From Paenibacillus psychroresistens (GTDB lineage Bacteria > Bacillota > Bacilli > Paenibacillales > NBRC-103111): DNA of 64,000 nt. This document shows positions 53,069-62,302 of this stretch, one piece after another; the stretch's first letter is position 1; the number at the start of each line of letters is the position of its first letter. Made by a program: the position numbers and the translations under genes. Below the pieces are notes generated by a model, which did no database searches, was not told the origin of the DNA, and saw nothing but the letters and a program-made list of their open reading frames with translations. The stretch covers positions 5,246,001 to 5,310,000 of the forward strand of contig NZ_CP034235.1 of NCBI RefSeq assembly GCF_009728935.1. The letters are read 5' to 3'.

Positions 53069-55132
53069 TTACCCCTTTATTTTTTTAATAAGCAATAATG
53101 CAGATGTAAAAAGTCCAGGACAATAGACCTTGATGCCACTAGCAAGTTCCTTACCATTACATTTCCTTTTTTCCACACTAAAGTCATTCATAGGTATAAT
53201 TTCATAGAGTGCTTCATCTTGTAGTCCAGGTATTATAACAATCTCATTCTCTGCTCCTTGTGACAAACGGAAACAATACAAAACACCTTCCCGACCATCT
53301 TTACTAAGATACCAGGCTACTGCCCAGTGTCCGATTCCATCAACTGATGGTTGTTTAGTTAAAAGATATTGATCACCGTGATGAAGGACTCGGCGAATTT
53401 CCTTTTTATAGATTTCCACATGCTTTGCTACGATCTCAAAGTCCTCATCCTCCCATAAATGAGTGGCCGAACTTATTCCAAAACTCCCAAGCATCGCCAC
53501 ACGAGTTCTAAATTCCAAGTCACCATAAGATCCAGAATTATAATGATCTCCATAATCGTGATACTGTGGCCATTGGATCAACCAATCATTGCAATGTACC
53601 GCACAATGAGCCAATTGACTTCCAAAATGAATAGACAAGTTAGTCATTGCATTAACCTGATCTGTCATCCAGTTAGTATGACTATTCGAAATGATCATTG
53701 TATCAAAGCGCCCGCCACCACCAGCGCACATTTCCAAACACAATTCAGGGAATTTTTCACGAATTTCAGCCATTAATAGATATAAACCATGAGTATGTGC
53801 GACAATTGGGTTTGATCCATCTTTTAATGGCTTCCCATTCGATTCAATGGCAATATTGAAATCCCATTTTAACCAATCCGCTTCGCTTTCCATTATGATT
53901 CGACTAATTTGCTCTCTAACCCATACGCGGGCTTCTGCAATCCCCAAATTAATTGTTTTTCTTGTTCCCTCTGTTGCAGTGTGGCACCACTCTTGTTTAT
54001 GCAGGGCAACCCAAGAGGAGGGACCTGCAGCTTCCGGTTCAAGCCAAATGCCAAAGCGCAAATGCTTCTCCCTACACTTTTGTTTGATTTGCTTGAACCC
54101 GTTAGGAAACAACTTTCTATTGATCAACCAATCGCCAGTACGCACAATCCAAGATTCTTCCGGATTTTCCACTTCTGTCGTATACCATCCTGCATCAAGA
54201 ACAAAAACCTCACAACCCAACCTCTCTGCATGATTGATTAGTTCAAGCACTTTTTTTTCATCTGGCTCACCTTGGTACGGGTACCAAGAATTAAATTGAA
54301 CGTCGATCGGCTTGTCCCTGTCCGGACGATTCATACGCTGATAATCATGTAGTCGATGAATGGCATTATTTAGTACTCCATGTACATATCCAAAAACAGC
54401 GGAAGGAAGATGGAATGCAGCGTTAGGCCACAATACTTGCTGAAACCCTGATGGATGTATACCTCCTGTTATTCCTACTGGATTTTCATAAAGCTGTCGA
54501 ACCCGTAATTGCCAATTACCTGACCAAAGCAAAGCACCGAAACAGACCCCTGTCCCATTCAATTCCTCAACTGCAAACCAAGGAGAATGTTCAAAACCAG
54601 TCTTTCCTTCCTGAGACTGCAGCAGGGTTTCAAATTGACCGACTGGAGTCTTTACAACTTGACATTCATGACCCCATTGCCCATCTAAATGGATTAATTG
54701 ATACTTCGTTCCTGCTGGCAGTGCAACTGCAAAACTTGATGCACTGCGAAGAGACACTTTTCCCTGCCCAGTGTTCTCAATCTGCGTGCTCCGTTCAATC
54801 AGATCAATATCCGGAAAAAATTTATATTCAAGGATAGCAATTAATATCTCCGATTCTAATTCAATGATTAATCTATTAACATCTGCTCTCCACCCATGCA
54901 AGGTCCAGTCTACGAGTTTGTTATCTTCACCGATATGAACTTTACATTCCCCCCGATTAAGGACCGCAGCCTGGGTAAATTGTGCAAAGTGTTTATCCGC
55001 TCGCTCCGTCCCTGTATGACCGAAATGTTTTGCTATTAATTGTCTATCCTCAATACCTACTATCCAACTTGTATCACCCCAGTATGCTTTCCATGCGATT
55101 GTGGTTTCATCAAAGATAATAGAAACTTCCAC
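53069..55132 (-). CDS. GH36 alpha-galactosidase
   Basis: 687 aa, cytoplasmic. Conserved blocks are FNSWYPYQGEP, FVLDAGWY, nucleophile D424 in DWLKWDFN, MCAGGGGRFD (Cys-Gly-Gly-Gly-Arg) and acid/base D491 in TNWMTDQVN. The order of N-terminal beta-sandwich, barrel and C-terminal sheet is normal for the family, although it is slightly shorter than the approximately 730-aa raffinose-type enzymes. It follows the third GH172 by 37 bp and shares its transcript. Confidence 0.93.
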   Translation of the reverse strand: MEVSIIFDETTIAWKAYWGDTSWIVGIEDRQLIAKHFGHTGTERADKHFAQFTQAAVLNRGECKVHIGEDNKLVDWTLHGWRADVNRLIIELESEILIAILEYKFFPDIDLIERSTQIENTGQGKVSLRSASSFAVALPAGTKYQLIHLDGQWGHECQVVKTPVGQFETLLQSQEGKTGFEHSPWFAVEELNGTGVCFGALLWSGNWQLRVRQLYENPVGITGGIHPSGFQQVLWPNAAFHLPSAVFGYVHGVLNNAIHRLHDYQRMNRPDRDKPIDVQFNSWYPYQGEPDEKKVLELINHAERLGCEVFVLDAGWYTTEVENPEESWIVRTGDWLINRKLFPNGFKQIKQKCREKHLRFGIWLEPEAAGPSSWVALHKQEWCHTATEGTRKTINLGIAEARVWVREQISRIIMESEADWLKWDFNIAIESNGKPLKDGSNPIVAHTHGLYLLMAEIREKFPELCLEMCAGGGGRFDTMIISNSHTNWMTDQVNAMTNLSIHFGSQLAHCAVHCNDWLIQWPQYHDYGDHYNSGSYGDLEFRTRVAMLGSFGISSATHLWEDEDFEIVAKHVEIYKKEIRRVLHHGDQYLLTKQPSVDGIGHWAVAWYLSKDGREGVLYCFRLSQGAENEIVIIPGLQDEALYEIIPMNDFSVEKRKCNGKELASGIKVYCPGLFTSALLLIKKIKG

Positions 55133-55169
55133 TTCTAAACGACTCCTTCTTCTTCAAGCTATTTGCCTA

Positions 55170-56390
55170 TTAGTACACCCGTTTATTCGGAATATTCGCG
55201 ACACGTTCCGGGAGTGAAGCCAGCTTGGGCAAGCCGTTTTCTGACTTATTCAGGTAGAAATAAGCGGTTGAGGACCAGTCATCTATACGATAAAAGCAGC
55301 CGTAATCGCCTTGTGCAAAAATTTCATCGTCGAAGGTGACCGAACAATTGTCATCTAGCAGATGGAAGATTGTATTGTCTTTCGCTTGTATGCCAGCAGC
55401 GACTTGCAAAGCCACTCCTTTTTCCTTCATAGCCATGATATCGGCTTTGCTTGCACTGCCAATCTGCTGCATCGTTACCTTGCAATCCTCGTCAAAGTAA
55501 ACCGGATCCGTCATATGATAGCGATAAAAAGCATTGTGCCCTTCATCATTATAGGTGCAGCCTTGAACCTGATGATTAAACACGCCAAGACCATAACCAC
55601 TACCGGGATAATCCTCTGTTCCTGTACCCGCCAAGGTTGGGTATTCGTCATCACCGTCCAAGTAAAGTTTAATTTCGCCTTCACCCCACCAAGTCGATCC
55701 GTATGCAGAATCGAAAATTACGCCAAAGTTGGCACCAAGATAACGGCCTTCACCGCATACCGTAGGTAAAACAGTGTAGTCTCTCCCAAGTTCCCCCCGC
55801 CGCTCACGGTTCCAATAAGCATGAAAATACATCATGTCTTCTCCATGCGATTTAACCATAGAAAAACTGATTTTATAATATAAAACAACCGTTGCCGGGA
55901 AATCGCCGTCATTGGTAATCGTTATATAGGCTCTCTTGCGGAATGGCATTTTCGCGTAACAGTTAAAGGACCTCCCCTCTGGATCAGAGAACAACGCACT
56001 TTCGAAGGGAACGCGATAACTGAGACCGGTGCCGAAGAAATCGCCTACTGGCGCGGAAACAGCAGGTGTCGCGGCACCGTCCCAAATCATTTCAATACGC
56101 AAGGAACGCAAAATTTGCGGTGTAACATTGCCTGATGGCAACAGCATGCCATCGGGCAAATTCGAATCCAGTACTCCAAGCGTCATCCAAATCCGGTTGA
56201 TTACACCGCAGCCTTCCATATTACAAAGCACTTTTGTTTCTCCCGGCTTGATTGTCTCATAAGCCCGGCCTTTCGCACCTTTATTTTCAATCGCAGCTTG
56301 CCCCTTCAAGCCCATCGGGTTTTCGAAGCTGACCCATCTCGTGCTCACACCTTGCTGTTTCCGATACATTTGATCCATTGTTAAACTCAT
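55170..56390 (-). CDS. DUF2961/GH172 family protein (copy 3)
   Basis: About 400 aa. Blocks are GCGVINRIWMTLG, TWWGEGEIKLYLDGDDEYPT and GTGTEDYPGSGYGLG. The probable catalytic Glu of GEGE and of GTED are present, as is the canonical EDY. The frame opens at 56468, but the first 26 codons overlap an RNA hairpin (AAGGCACAAA / TTTTGTGCCTT), and AAAGGA lies at 56391. ATG 56390 or 56378 is therefore preferred and the exact start is unsettled. Characterised members of the family act on D-fructofuranosides and D-arabinofuranosides. Confidence 0.85.
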   Translation of the reverse strand: MSLTMDQMYRKQQGVSTRWVSFENPMGLKGQAAIENKGAKGRAYETIKPGETKVLCNMEGCGVINRIWMTLGVLDSNLPDGMLLPSGNVTPQILRSLRIEMIWDGAATPAVSAPVGDFFGTGLSYRVPFESALFSDPEGRSFNCYAKMPFRKRAYITITNDGDFPATVVLYYKISFSMVKSHGEDMMYFHAYWNRERRGELGRDYTVLPTVCGEGRYLGANFGVIFDSAYGSTWWGEGEIKLYLDGDDEYPTLAGTGTEDYPGSGYGLGVFNHQVQGCTYNDEGHNAFYRYHMTDPVYFDEDCKVTMQQIGSASKADIMAMKEKGVALQVAAGIQAKDNTIFHLLDDNCSVTFDDEIFAQGDYGCFYRIDDWSSTAYFYLNKSENGLPKLASLPERVANIPNKRVY

Positions 56391-56399
56391 TCCTTTCGG

Positions 56400-56440
56400 T
56401 TCGCTCAAGGCACAAAACATAATGATATTGATTTGTGCCT
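56400..56440 (-). other. Hairpin between the permease and GH172 genes
   Basis: On the minus strand AAGGCACAAA pairs with TTTTGTGCCTT around TCAATATCATTATG. It lies directly before the GH172 start and supports the shorter start for that gene. Confidence 0.5.
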
Positions 56441-56475
56441 TGTGCGTGTTTTTTTGTTTGCTAGGCATATTCTTG

Positions 56476-57321
56476 CTATCCTTTTACCGCTGCCCCAACA
56501 GTCATGGCCTGTTCGACCTTCTCGCTAAAAAAGAAATACACAAGTATGGTCGGCAAGGTGGCGATTACCATGGCCGCTCCCTTTCCACCCCAATCCGTCG
56601 TAAATTGTCCGCTGAAATTTAAAAGTCCAAGTGGAATTGTTTGCAGCGAGCTTTTCGAAATCATAACGAGAGCTATTAGAAATTCGTTCCAAGCGAACAA
56701 GAAAATAAAAATCGCAACCGTAGCGATCGCCGGCATGGTGATTGGCACAATGATTCTAAAAAAAGTTAAATACGTATTGGCTCCATCTATGCTGGCCGAT
56801 TCCTCCAATTCATATGGGATTGATCTCATGAACCCGTAAAAAACCAAGGTCGCAAAAGATAGCTGAAATCCCACATAGGGGATAATAACGGCCAAGTAGC
56901 TGCTCTGGATGTGAAGATTGCGCTCCATGATCATGATCGGTAGCAGCACAATCTGTGCCGGGATAAACATGCCAACTAGCAAATAGATACGGGAGACGTG
57001 AGCAAATCTCCATTTCATACGAGCAGTTGCATATGAAAACATGAGTGCAAGAAAAATAGTGGCAACAACCGTAACTGCTGTCACCAAAGCACTGTTAAAA
57101 AAATACAAAGGCATATTAAAAGCTTTATATGCATTTATATAATTTTCTACTCGCAACAAATGTGGAAATCCGAAGGGATTCGAGTAAAAAATTTCAGTAT
57201 TGTTTTTGAATGACGAAAATAGCAAATATAAAAGAGGATAAAGATTAAATATGGAAAGCAAGCTTAGAAAAAGAAAAATGGCGACATTTATGCTATTTTG
57301 AATTGGATGCTTTCTCCTCAT
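56476..57321 (-). CDS. Sugar ABC importer permease, MalG type
   Basis: 281 aa, six segments, EAA loop EESASIDGANTYLTFFRIIV, and an end of VEQAMTVGAAVKG as in MsmG/MalG-like permeases. It lies 9 bp after the preceding permease stop, so translation is probably coupled. It is the partner of the gene at 57331. Confidence 0.92.
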   Translation of the reverse strand: MRRKHPIQNSINVAIFLFLSLLSIFNLYPLLYLLFSSFKNNTEIFYSNPFGFPHLLRVENYINAYKAFNMPLYFFNSALVTAVTVVATIFLALMFSYATARMKWRFAHVSRIYLLVGMFIPAQIVLLPIMIMERNLHIQSSYLAVIIPYVGFQLSFATLVFYGFMRSIPYELEESASIDGANTYLTFFRIIVPITMPAIATVAIFIFLFAWNEFLIALVMISKSSLQTIPLGLLNFSGQFTTDWGGKGAAMVIATLPTILVYFFFSEKVEQAMTVGAAVKG

Positions 57322-57330
57322 ATTTTCTCC

Positions 57331-58212
57331 CTAGTAAGTAATTTTTTCTCTAGCAACAAAACGATTGATTACAACTGTCAGAGCGATGCATTGCAATATG
57401 AGAAGAGTGGCAGCCGTAGAACCATAACCATATTCATTCGCCTTGAAGGCAGAACTGTACATCATAAAGGTTAAAGTGTAGTCGACATTGCCAGGTCCGC
57501 CATTAGTCATCAAATACATGTTGGTGAATGCCGTAAACCCCCCAGTTAACGAAATGATGAGACAAAGCTTCAGTGTCTCTTGAAGCAGTGGAATGGTTAT
57601 TTTAAGATGTGTTTGAAATGTATTTGCTCCATCGATAGTGGCAGCTTCAAAATATTGCTCAGGAATCGCTTTAATTCCTGCGTATATCAACAACATATTG
57701 ATCCCCATATATTGCCATGCATTGGCAAAGACAATTGCGTAAATAGATGTATTTGAATCGCTTAACCAGCTTTGCCTATAATTGATTCCCAACCATTCGA
57801 GGGCTTTATTGATCAATCCAAAGTCATAGCTGTAGATCGATACCCACAGCTGGCTGACAACGACAATGGATAGCGTAACAGGGATAAAAAAGAAGGATTT
57901 GAACAGTTTCCGGCCAAAGATTTTCTTGGATGACAGCAGGAAAGCTAATAAACCGCCTACACCTATTTGATAGATGCCAAGTCCGATTGCGAAAATCACT
58001 TGGTTTTTATTAGAAATATAAAACAACGGGTCCTCAAAAATTCTCTTGTAATTGTCCAAAAAGATGAATTTGGCTGTGCTTAGCCCATCCCAATCAAAAA
58101 AGCTGCTATAAAACGTCTGAATGGTCGAGTAAATAACAACCACTGTAAAAATCAGTATGGTTGGAAGGATGAAAACCAATAAATCCAATCTCGCTCTCGC
58201 TTTTCTAAGCAT
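57331..58212 (-). CDS. Sugar ABC importer permease, MalF type
   Basis: 293 aa. EAA loop FEAATIDGANTFQTHLKITI, with a start DLLVFILPTILIFTVVVIYS typical of MsmF-like permeases. It is separated by 76 bp and a hairpin from the binding-protein gene. GAGGAGAGAG precedes the ATG. Confidence 0.92.
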   Translation of the reverse strand: MLRKARARLDLLVFILPTILIFTVVVIYSTIQTFYSSFFDWDGLSTAKFIFLDNYKRIFEDPLFYISNKNQVIFAIGLGIYQIGVGGLLAFLLSSKKIFGRKLFKSFFFIPVTLSIVVVSQLWVSIYSYDFGLINKALEWLGINYRQSWLSDSNTSIYAIVFANAWQYMGINMLLIYAGIKAIPEQYFEAATIDGANTFQTHLKITIPLLQETLKLCLIISLTGGFTAFTNMYLMTNGGPGNVDYTLTFMMYSSAFKANEYGYGSTAATLLILQCIALTVVINRFVAREKITY

Positions 58213-58228
58213 GGCTCTCTCCTCTTTG

Positions 58229-58268
58229 AAAACAGGTTATCCATATTACTAATGGATAACCTGTTGAT
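58229..58268 (-). terminator. Hairpin between binding-protein and permease genes
   Basis: AACAGGTTATCCAT (58231-58244) and ATGGATAACCTGTT (58252-58265) are perfect 14-bp arms followed on the minus strand by TTTTC. It has the same position and presumably the same role as the hairpin at 44541. Confidence 0.65.
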
Positions 58269-58288
58269 TTAATTATCCAAAATGATAT

Positions 58289-59650
58289 TTATTTTCTTAT
58301 GTCGGCAATCGCTTTATTCATCTCCGCGATATAATCGTCGGACGATTTGTATCCTTTTGCCAGCATTTTTTGCGTGTTGTTCCCATAGGCGATTGAGAAT
58401 TTGGCATCAGTCAAACCCCAAGGAAATGAGGTCACCGTCTTGAATTCCCCAAACTCTGCTACATACTTCTGCTGGACTTCATCCCACGGATTTTGAGGCT
58501 GAGGCGTATCCTTCAAAATACCATTTGGCGCGCCATTCAAATAGGTTTTTGCTCTACTGTACTCCAATGCGTACTGAACTGCGTATTGGGCGGCGATATC
58601 CTTATATTTGGAATTCGCAGACACTGAGAAGCCTTGGTTAAAACCACCGCCGCTTGCATTGTCTTTATAAAGGCCTGTTTGGGCCTTGTCTTCCAGAGGA
58701 AGCCAGATAATGTCATAGTTCCCTGGCATTGTTTTGGCGAAATCTGACATGGTGAAGCCTCCGCTAAGCATCATAGCCGCCTTGCCGTTCTGAAGCAAAG
58801 ATTCTGCCATATTATAATCTGTACTGAATGCGTCTTTGGAAAGCAGGCCGGCATTGACCAGTTGAAACATTTTGGCTGCCGCCATTTGATAAGCCTGTGG
58901 AGAGAAATCTGCTTCGCCATCGTTTACTTTGAGCAAGCCTCTGGATTCCCCTGATTTTACCACTAGCGCATCAAATAATTGTTGGCCAGGCCATGGCTGA
59001 GAACCAAATAGAGCAAGTGGAATAATGTCTTTGGATTTGAAAGTTTTAACAGCTTCGAGAAACTCGTCGAAGTTAGTCGGAATAGCAACGCCTGCGTCCG
59101 CGAAAACTTTTTTATTGATGTAGAACGTCGCAAGCCATGGTCCTTCATTCGGCATGGAGTAGCTGTGACCGTCCTTATCCCAGACCAGTAATTTGCCGGT
59201 ATCATTAAGTTGATCTTCCACTTTCAAATCTTTGATATAAGAGTCCAGAGTCAGAATATTGTTTGATTTCTTTAATACTTCAATATCTGCTGAGGTTGCA
59301 ACGAAAATATCGGGAAGCTGACCAGATGCGGCATAGGTTTTAAGCTTCGTTCCATCATCATTGGCCGGCTGAGCATCAAATTCAATTTCTACATTCGGCA
59401 TTTTCTTCTTCATGGCTTCCGTTGCCATGTTGTAAACTTCCTTAAGCTCTTGCGAATTCTGCTGGCCATATAATTTCAATGTTACTTTGGGTGCGTCAGA
59501 TTGCTCAACTACGGCTTCACTGGCATTTGGCGAAACGGTTGCCGATGCACTCTCGGATGAGCTTTTGTTGCCGGATCCACACGCTGCCAGAAAAACCATC
59601 ATGACTGATAAAAACGCTAAACTCAACAATTTTGATACTTTGAATACCAT
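58289..59650 (-). CDS. Solute-binding lipoprotein, CUT1 type
   Basis: 453 aa. Signal with lipobox FLAAC, then a Ser/Ala linker. Family blocks are FYINKKVFADAGVAIPTNFD, LLQNGKAAMMLSGGFTMSDF and SVSANSKYKDIAAQYAVQYA. GGGGAG lies seven bases before the ATG. It sits upstream of its two permeases and downstream of the secreted propeller gene, which gives the predicted flow from extracellular cleavage to uptake. Confidence 0.92.
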   Translation of the reverse strand: MVFKVSKLLSLAFLSVMMVFLAACGSGNKSSSESASATVSPNASEAVVEQSDAPKVTLKLYGQQNSQELKEVYNMATEAMKKKMPNVEIEFDAQPANDDGTKLKTYAASGQLPDIFVATSADIEVLKKSNNILTLDSYIKDLKVEDQLNDTGKLLVWDKDGHSYSMPNEGPWLATFYINKKVFADAGVAIPTNFDEFLEAVKTFKSKDIIPLALFGSQPWPGQQLFDALVVKSGESRGLLKVNDGEADFSPQAYQMAAAKMFQLVNAGLLSKDAFSTDYNMAESLLQNGKAAMMLSGGFTMSDFAKTMPGNYDIIWLPLEDKAQTGLYKDNASGGGFNQGFSVSANSKYKDIAAQYAVQYALEYSRAKTYLNGAPNGILKDTPQPQNPWDEVQQKYVAEFGEFKTVTSFPWGLTDAKFSIAYGNNTQKMLAKGYKSSDDYIAEMNKAIADIRK

Positions 59651-59779
59651 TGCGTAACTCCCCTTTTTCTCATAATATCCATTCAGTTACTTCATTGAAG
59701 TAACAACTTTATTGTAATCGTCTTGACAATTCATTAGAATGTGTTATTCGACACTTATTAGTGTTTTCTGACACGATTA

Positions 59780-62209
59780 TTAATTATTGTATACTTCAAA
59801 CTCCGCTATTGACGGGCAAGTATTATTGAGATCCGTCTGAACAGACGTTATATAAAGACGAATCTTGGAAGATGAAACCGACGAGAATGTAGCCGTTTTA
59901 GGGGAAGTTCCCATTAAATTGCCGGTATATGCATCGACCCAACTGCTGCCGTTCCAATACTGGATCTTATAGCCCGTAATACGGTTGAGAACCTGCTTGG
60001 TTATTACTTTATTGAACATTGTGCTCGCCCCGAAATCGATTTGCACCCATTGGCCAACTCCGGTAGCATCCGCTGCGTTCCATCGGGTGCTGATCGATTC
60101 GTCGTTCGCTTTCGCAGCATTTAAAGTGCTATCATTATTCCATACGCTTGATGCTGTCGCGACCCCATTCGGCGCCAAATTATTTGGTGCCGCATACACC
60201 TCAAACTCCGCTATTGACGGGCAAGTATTATTGGCATCAGTCTGAACAGACGTTACATAGAGACGAATCTTGGAAGTTGTAACAGACGTGAACGTATCCG
60301 ATTTTGGGGAAGTTCCCATTAATCCACCGGTGTATGCATCTGCCCAACTGCTGCCGTTCCAATACTGGATCTTATAGCCTGTTATACGGTTGAGAACCTG
60401 CTTGGTTATCACTTTATTGACCGTTACGTTCGCTCCGAAATCGATTTGCAGCCATTGGCCAATTCCGGAAGCATCTGCCGCGTTCCACCGGGTGCTGGTC
60501 GATCCGTCGTTCGCTTTGGCAGCATTGAAAGTGCTATCGTTATTCCATACACTTGAAACTGTCGCGACTCCATTCAGCTTCGAAGGGGCTCCTTCGTCAT
60601 ACGTGGTTTCTCTGGATACGTAAAGCTTGTCAATCATCAGCCCAATTCCGTCATCTCCCGCGTCACGTTTAATTTCAAACGTATTCGTGCCATTGTTCAA
60701 ATAATAAATCGCGCTATATTCTGTCCAATTTCTCCATGTTTTATAGCTCGCATCATTCCAAGAAAGCTTGTTGATCTGTTTGACTTTCCCACCGTTGACA
60801 TAGACGCTCATCGGATTACCACTGGAATTGGTTGATGCATAGCGAAACTTGACAATGTGCCAACCTGTTCCGTTGATGTTGTTGACTGTGAATTTGACGC
60901 TTGAACCTGTATTGGAAAATCCTGTCGCATACCCGGTTCCTTGATAGGAAGAATAACTGTTGGCAGAAACAGCCCCTCCCAACAACTGCGCATTTTCCGC
61001 TTCATATGTATCAACGACACCTTCGGAAAAGTATACCGCATGGTACATGAGACCATAAGGGTAAATCGTGGGCGTACTGGAACCCGTAGACATCCACCAC
61101 ATTTTCTTTCCGTCTGAAGTGGTCCATTTGTTATTGGACAAAAAGCCCATAAGAGTACCCGGTTCGCCATGATCCAATTGTTTGGTCCACGGTCCCCAAG
61201 GGTGATCCGCTGTGAAAATTTGCAGCCTATATTGCCTGTTGGGAGGGGAGTTGTTCGGCATGAATACCGAATTGAGCGACATGACGTATTTCTCCAAACC
61301 AAAATTATATACAACTTGCCCTTCGTCGCAATCGCTTGGCGCTGATAGAATAGGGCCGCTGTTGTTGATATTATTGGACCAATTGGCAGTCAGCGCGCCA
61401 TCGCCGCTCACATAATACTGAATGTCGTTTTTGTTGAGATCAGCAAGCTTATTGCGGGGAATGCGAGCCAAGTATACGTAATCCCCAAATAGTCCTTTAA
61501 GCGCATTGCTGTCACCAATAGCAGACGCATCCGATGTCGTCAAGTAGACATATTGGTCCGCATTGTCAACATTTGGAGTTTGTCCGCCTTTGCCATACTG
61601 TACAAAATTCGGATGCCCCCATTTGTCGTTCGGGAACATACTGTTGGCCTGATTATCCGGGGGCGCAGTATTGAGTTGCCCCAGATGATTGTACCAGTTC
61701 ACACCGCCATCCGTAGATTTAATGATGCTGGCATTGACAAAGACTATCTGGCTATAATCATCATTCATCGCATGATTATAGTGCTGAACTTCATAGAGTA
61801 CGCCGTCTACCTCGTATATACTGCTATGATAAGTTTGAGGCAGATTGGTTCCTATACTTCCGGGGTTCAAATTCGAGCCTTCAATGCTCAAAGGATCGGC
61901 ATTAGGGTCCCCACTCAATTGTGCAATGCCCGTATTGCTATAGGTTCCATAATTGAAACCTTGACCATCGTCATGGGTCATATAGTATGTATTGTTAGAT
62001 CCCCATGCACTATACCATGTGTCTCCCTGACTAGGCCCTGGGAGAGCGGTAATCCTGTTGTCGCCATGAATGCTGTTGTAATTGTAAACATCACCAAAAG
62101 CAGCAGCCGTCACCGCTAATCCTGAAGCATTGCTTACCTGTTTGCCACTTGCGAATGTCAGTACGCATAAAGCGATAAAACCAAACAACAACATATACAT
62201 TTTTTTCAT
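59780..62209 (-). CDS. Secreted DUF4185-like propeller with CBM and two F5/8C domains
   Basis: 809 aa. The signal peptide ends near residue 30. Residues about 35-400 hold a beta-propeller (GDTWYSAWGSNNTYYMTHDD, WGHPNFVQYGKGG, DEGQVVYNFGLEKYVMSLNS) most like DUF4185; some members of that family are endo-D-arabinanases (GH183). Residues about 401-540 are a CBM35/CBM6-type domain (YEAENAQLLGG, GTGYATGFSNTG). Residues about 548-672 and 680-808 are two F5/8C (discoidin, CBM32-like) domains, very similar to each other. The start is an extracellular enzyme feeding the importer downstream. The catalytic family assignment is tentative. Confidence 0.75.
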   Translation of the reverse strand: MKKMYMLLFGFIALCVLTFASGKQVSNASGLAVTAAAFGDVYNYNSIHGDNRITALPGPSQGDTWYSAWGSNNTYYMTHDDGQGFNYGTYSNTGIAQLSGDPNADPLSIEGSNLNPGSIGTNLPQTYHSSIYEVDGVLYEVQHYNHAMNDDYSQIVFVNASIIKSTDGGVNWYNHLGQLNTAPPDNQANSMFPNDKWGHPNFVQYGKGGQTPNVDNADQYVYLTTSDASAIGDSNALKGLFGDYVYLARIPRNKLADLNKNDIQYYVSGDGALTANWSNNINNSGPILSAPSDCDEGQVVYNFGLEKYVMSLNSVFMPNNSPPNRQYRLQIFTADHPWGPWTKQLDHGEPGTLMGFLSNNKWTTSDGKKMWWMSTGSSTPTIYPYGLMYHAVYFSEGVVDTYEAENAQLLGGAVSANSYSSYQGTGYATGFSNTGSSVKFTVNNINGTGWHIVKFRYASTNSSGNPMSVYVNGGKVKQINKLSWNDASYKTWRNWTEYSAIYYLNNGTNTFEIKRDAGDDGIGLMIDKLYVSRETTYDEGAPSKLNGVATVSSVWNNDSTFNAAKANDGSTSTRWNAADASGIGQWLQIDFGANVTVNKVITKQVLNRITGYKIQYWNGSSWADAYTGGLMGTSPKSDTFTSVTTSKIRLYVTSVQTDANNTCPSIAEFEVYAAPNNLAPNGVATASSVWNNDSTLNAAKANDESISTRWNAADATGVGQWVQIDFGASTMFNKVITKQVLNRITGYKIQYWNGSSWVDAYTGNLMGTSPKTATFSSVSSSKIRLYITSVQTDLNNTCPSIAEFEVYNN
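59790..60595. repeat. Internal tandem duplication of about 405 bp
   Basis: The DNA of the two F5/8C domains is nearly the same. For example ACTCCGCTATTGACGGGCAA occurs near 59804 and again near 60209, and ATACTGGATCTTATAGCC occurs in both. The 405-bp offset equals 135 codons, so it is a recent in-frame duplication. Confidence 0.85.
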
Positions 62210-62248
62210 CCTAAACCTCCTGAAAGTAGAATATTTTTATTATATGCC

Positions 62249-62274
62249 AAAAAAAAACACACCCAAAGGTGTAT
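62249..62274 (-). terminator. Terminator after the response-regulator gene
   Basis: On the minus strand ACACC-tttg-GGTGT is followed by a nine-base T run. The stem is short but the T tract is strong. It separates the regulator from the secreted propeller gene. Confidence 0.6.
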
Positions 62275-62302
62275 TTCGCTACTTCTTTGTGTTTTTCGAG
62301 TT

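Noticed and set aside
53459..54837. Several plus-strand frames over 100 aa opposite the GH36 gene
   Set aside because: All are shadows of the GH36 coding strand, with no start signals and no family motifs.
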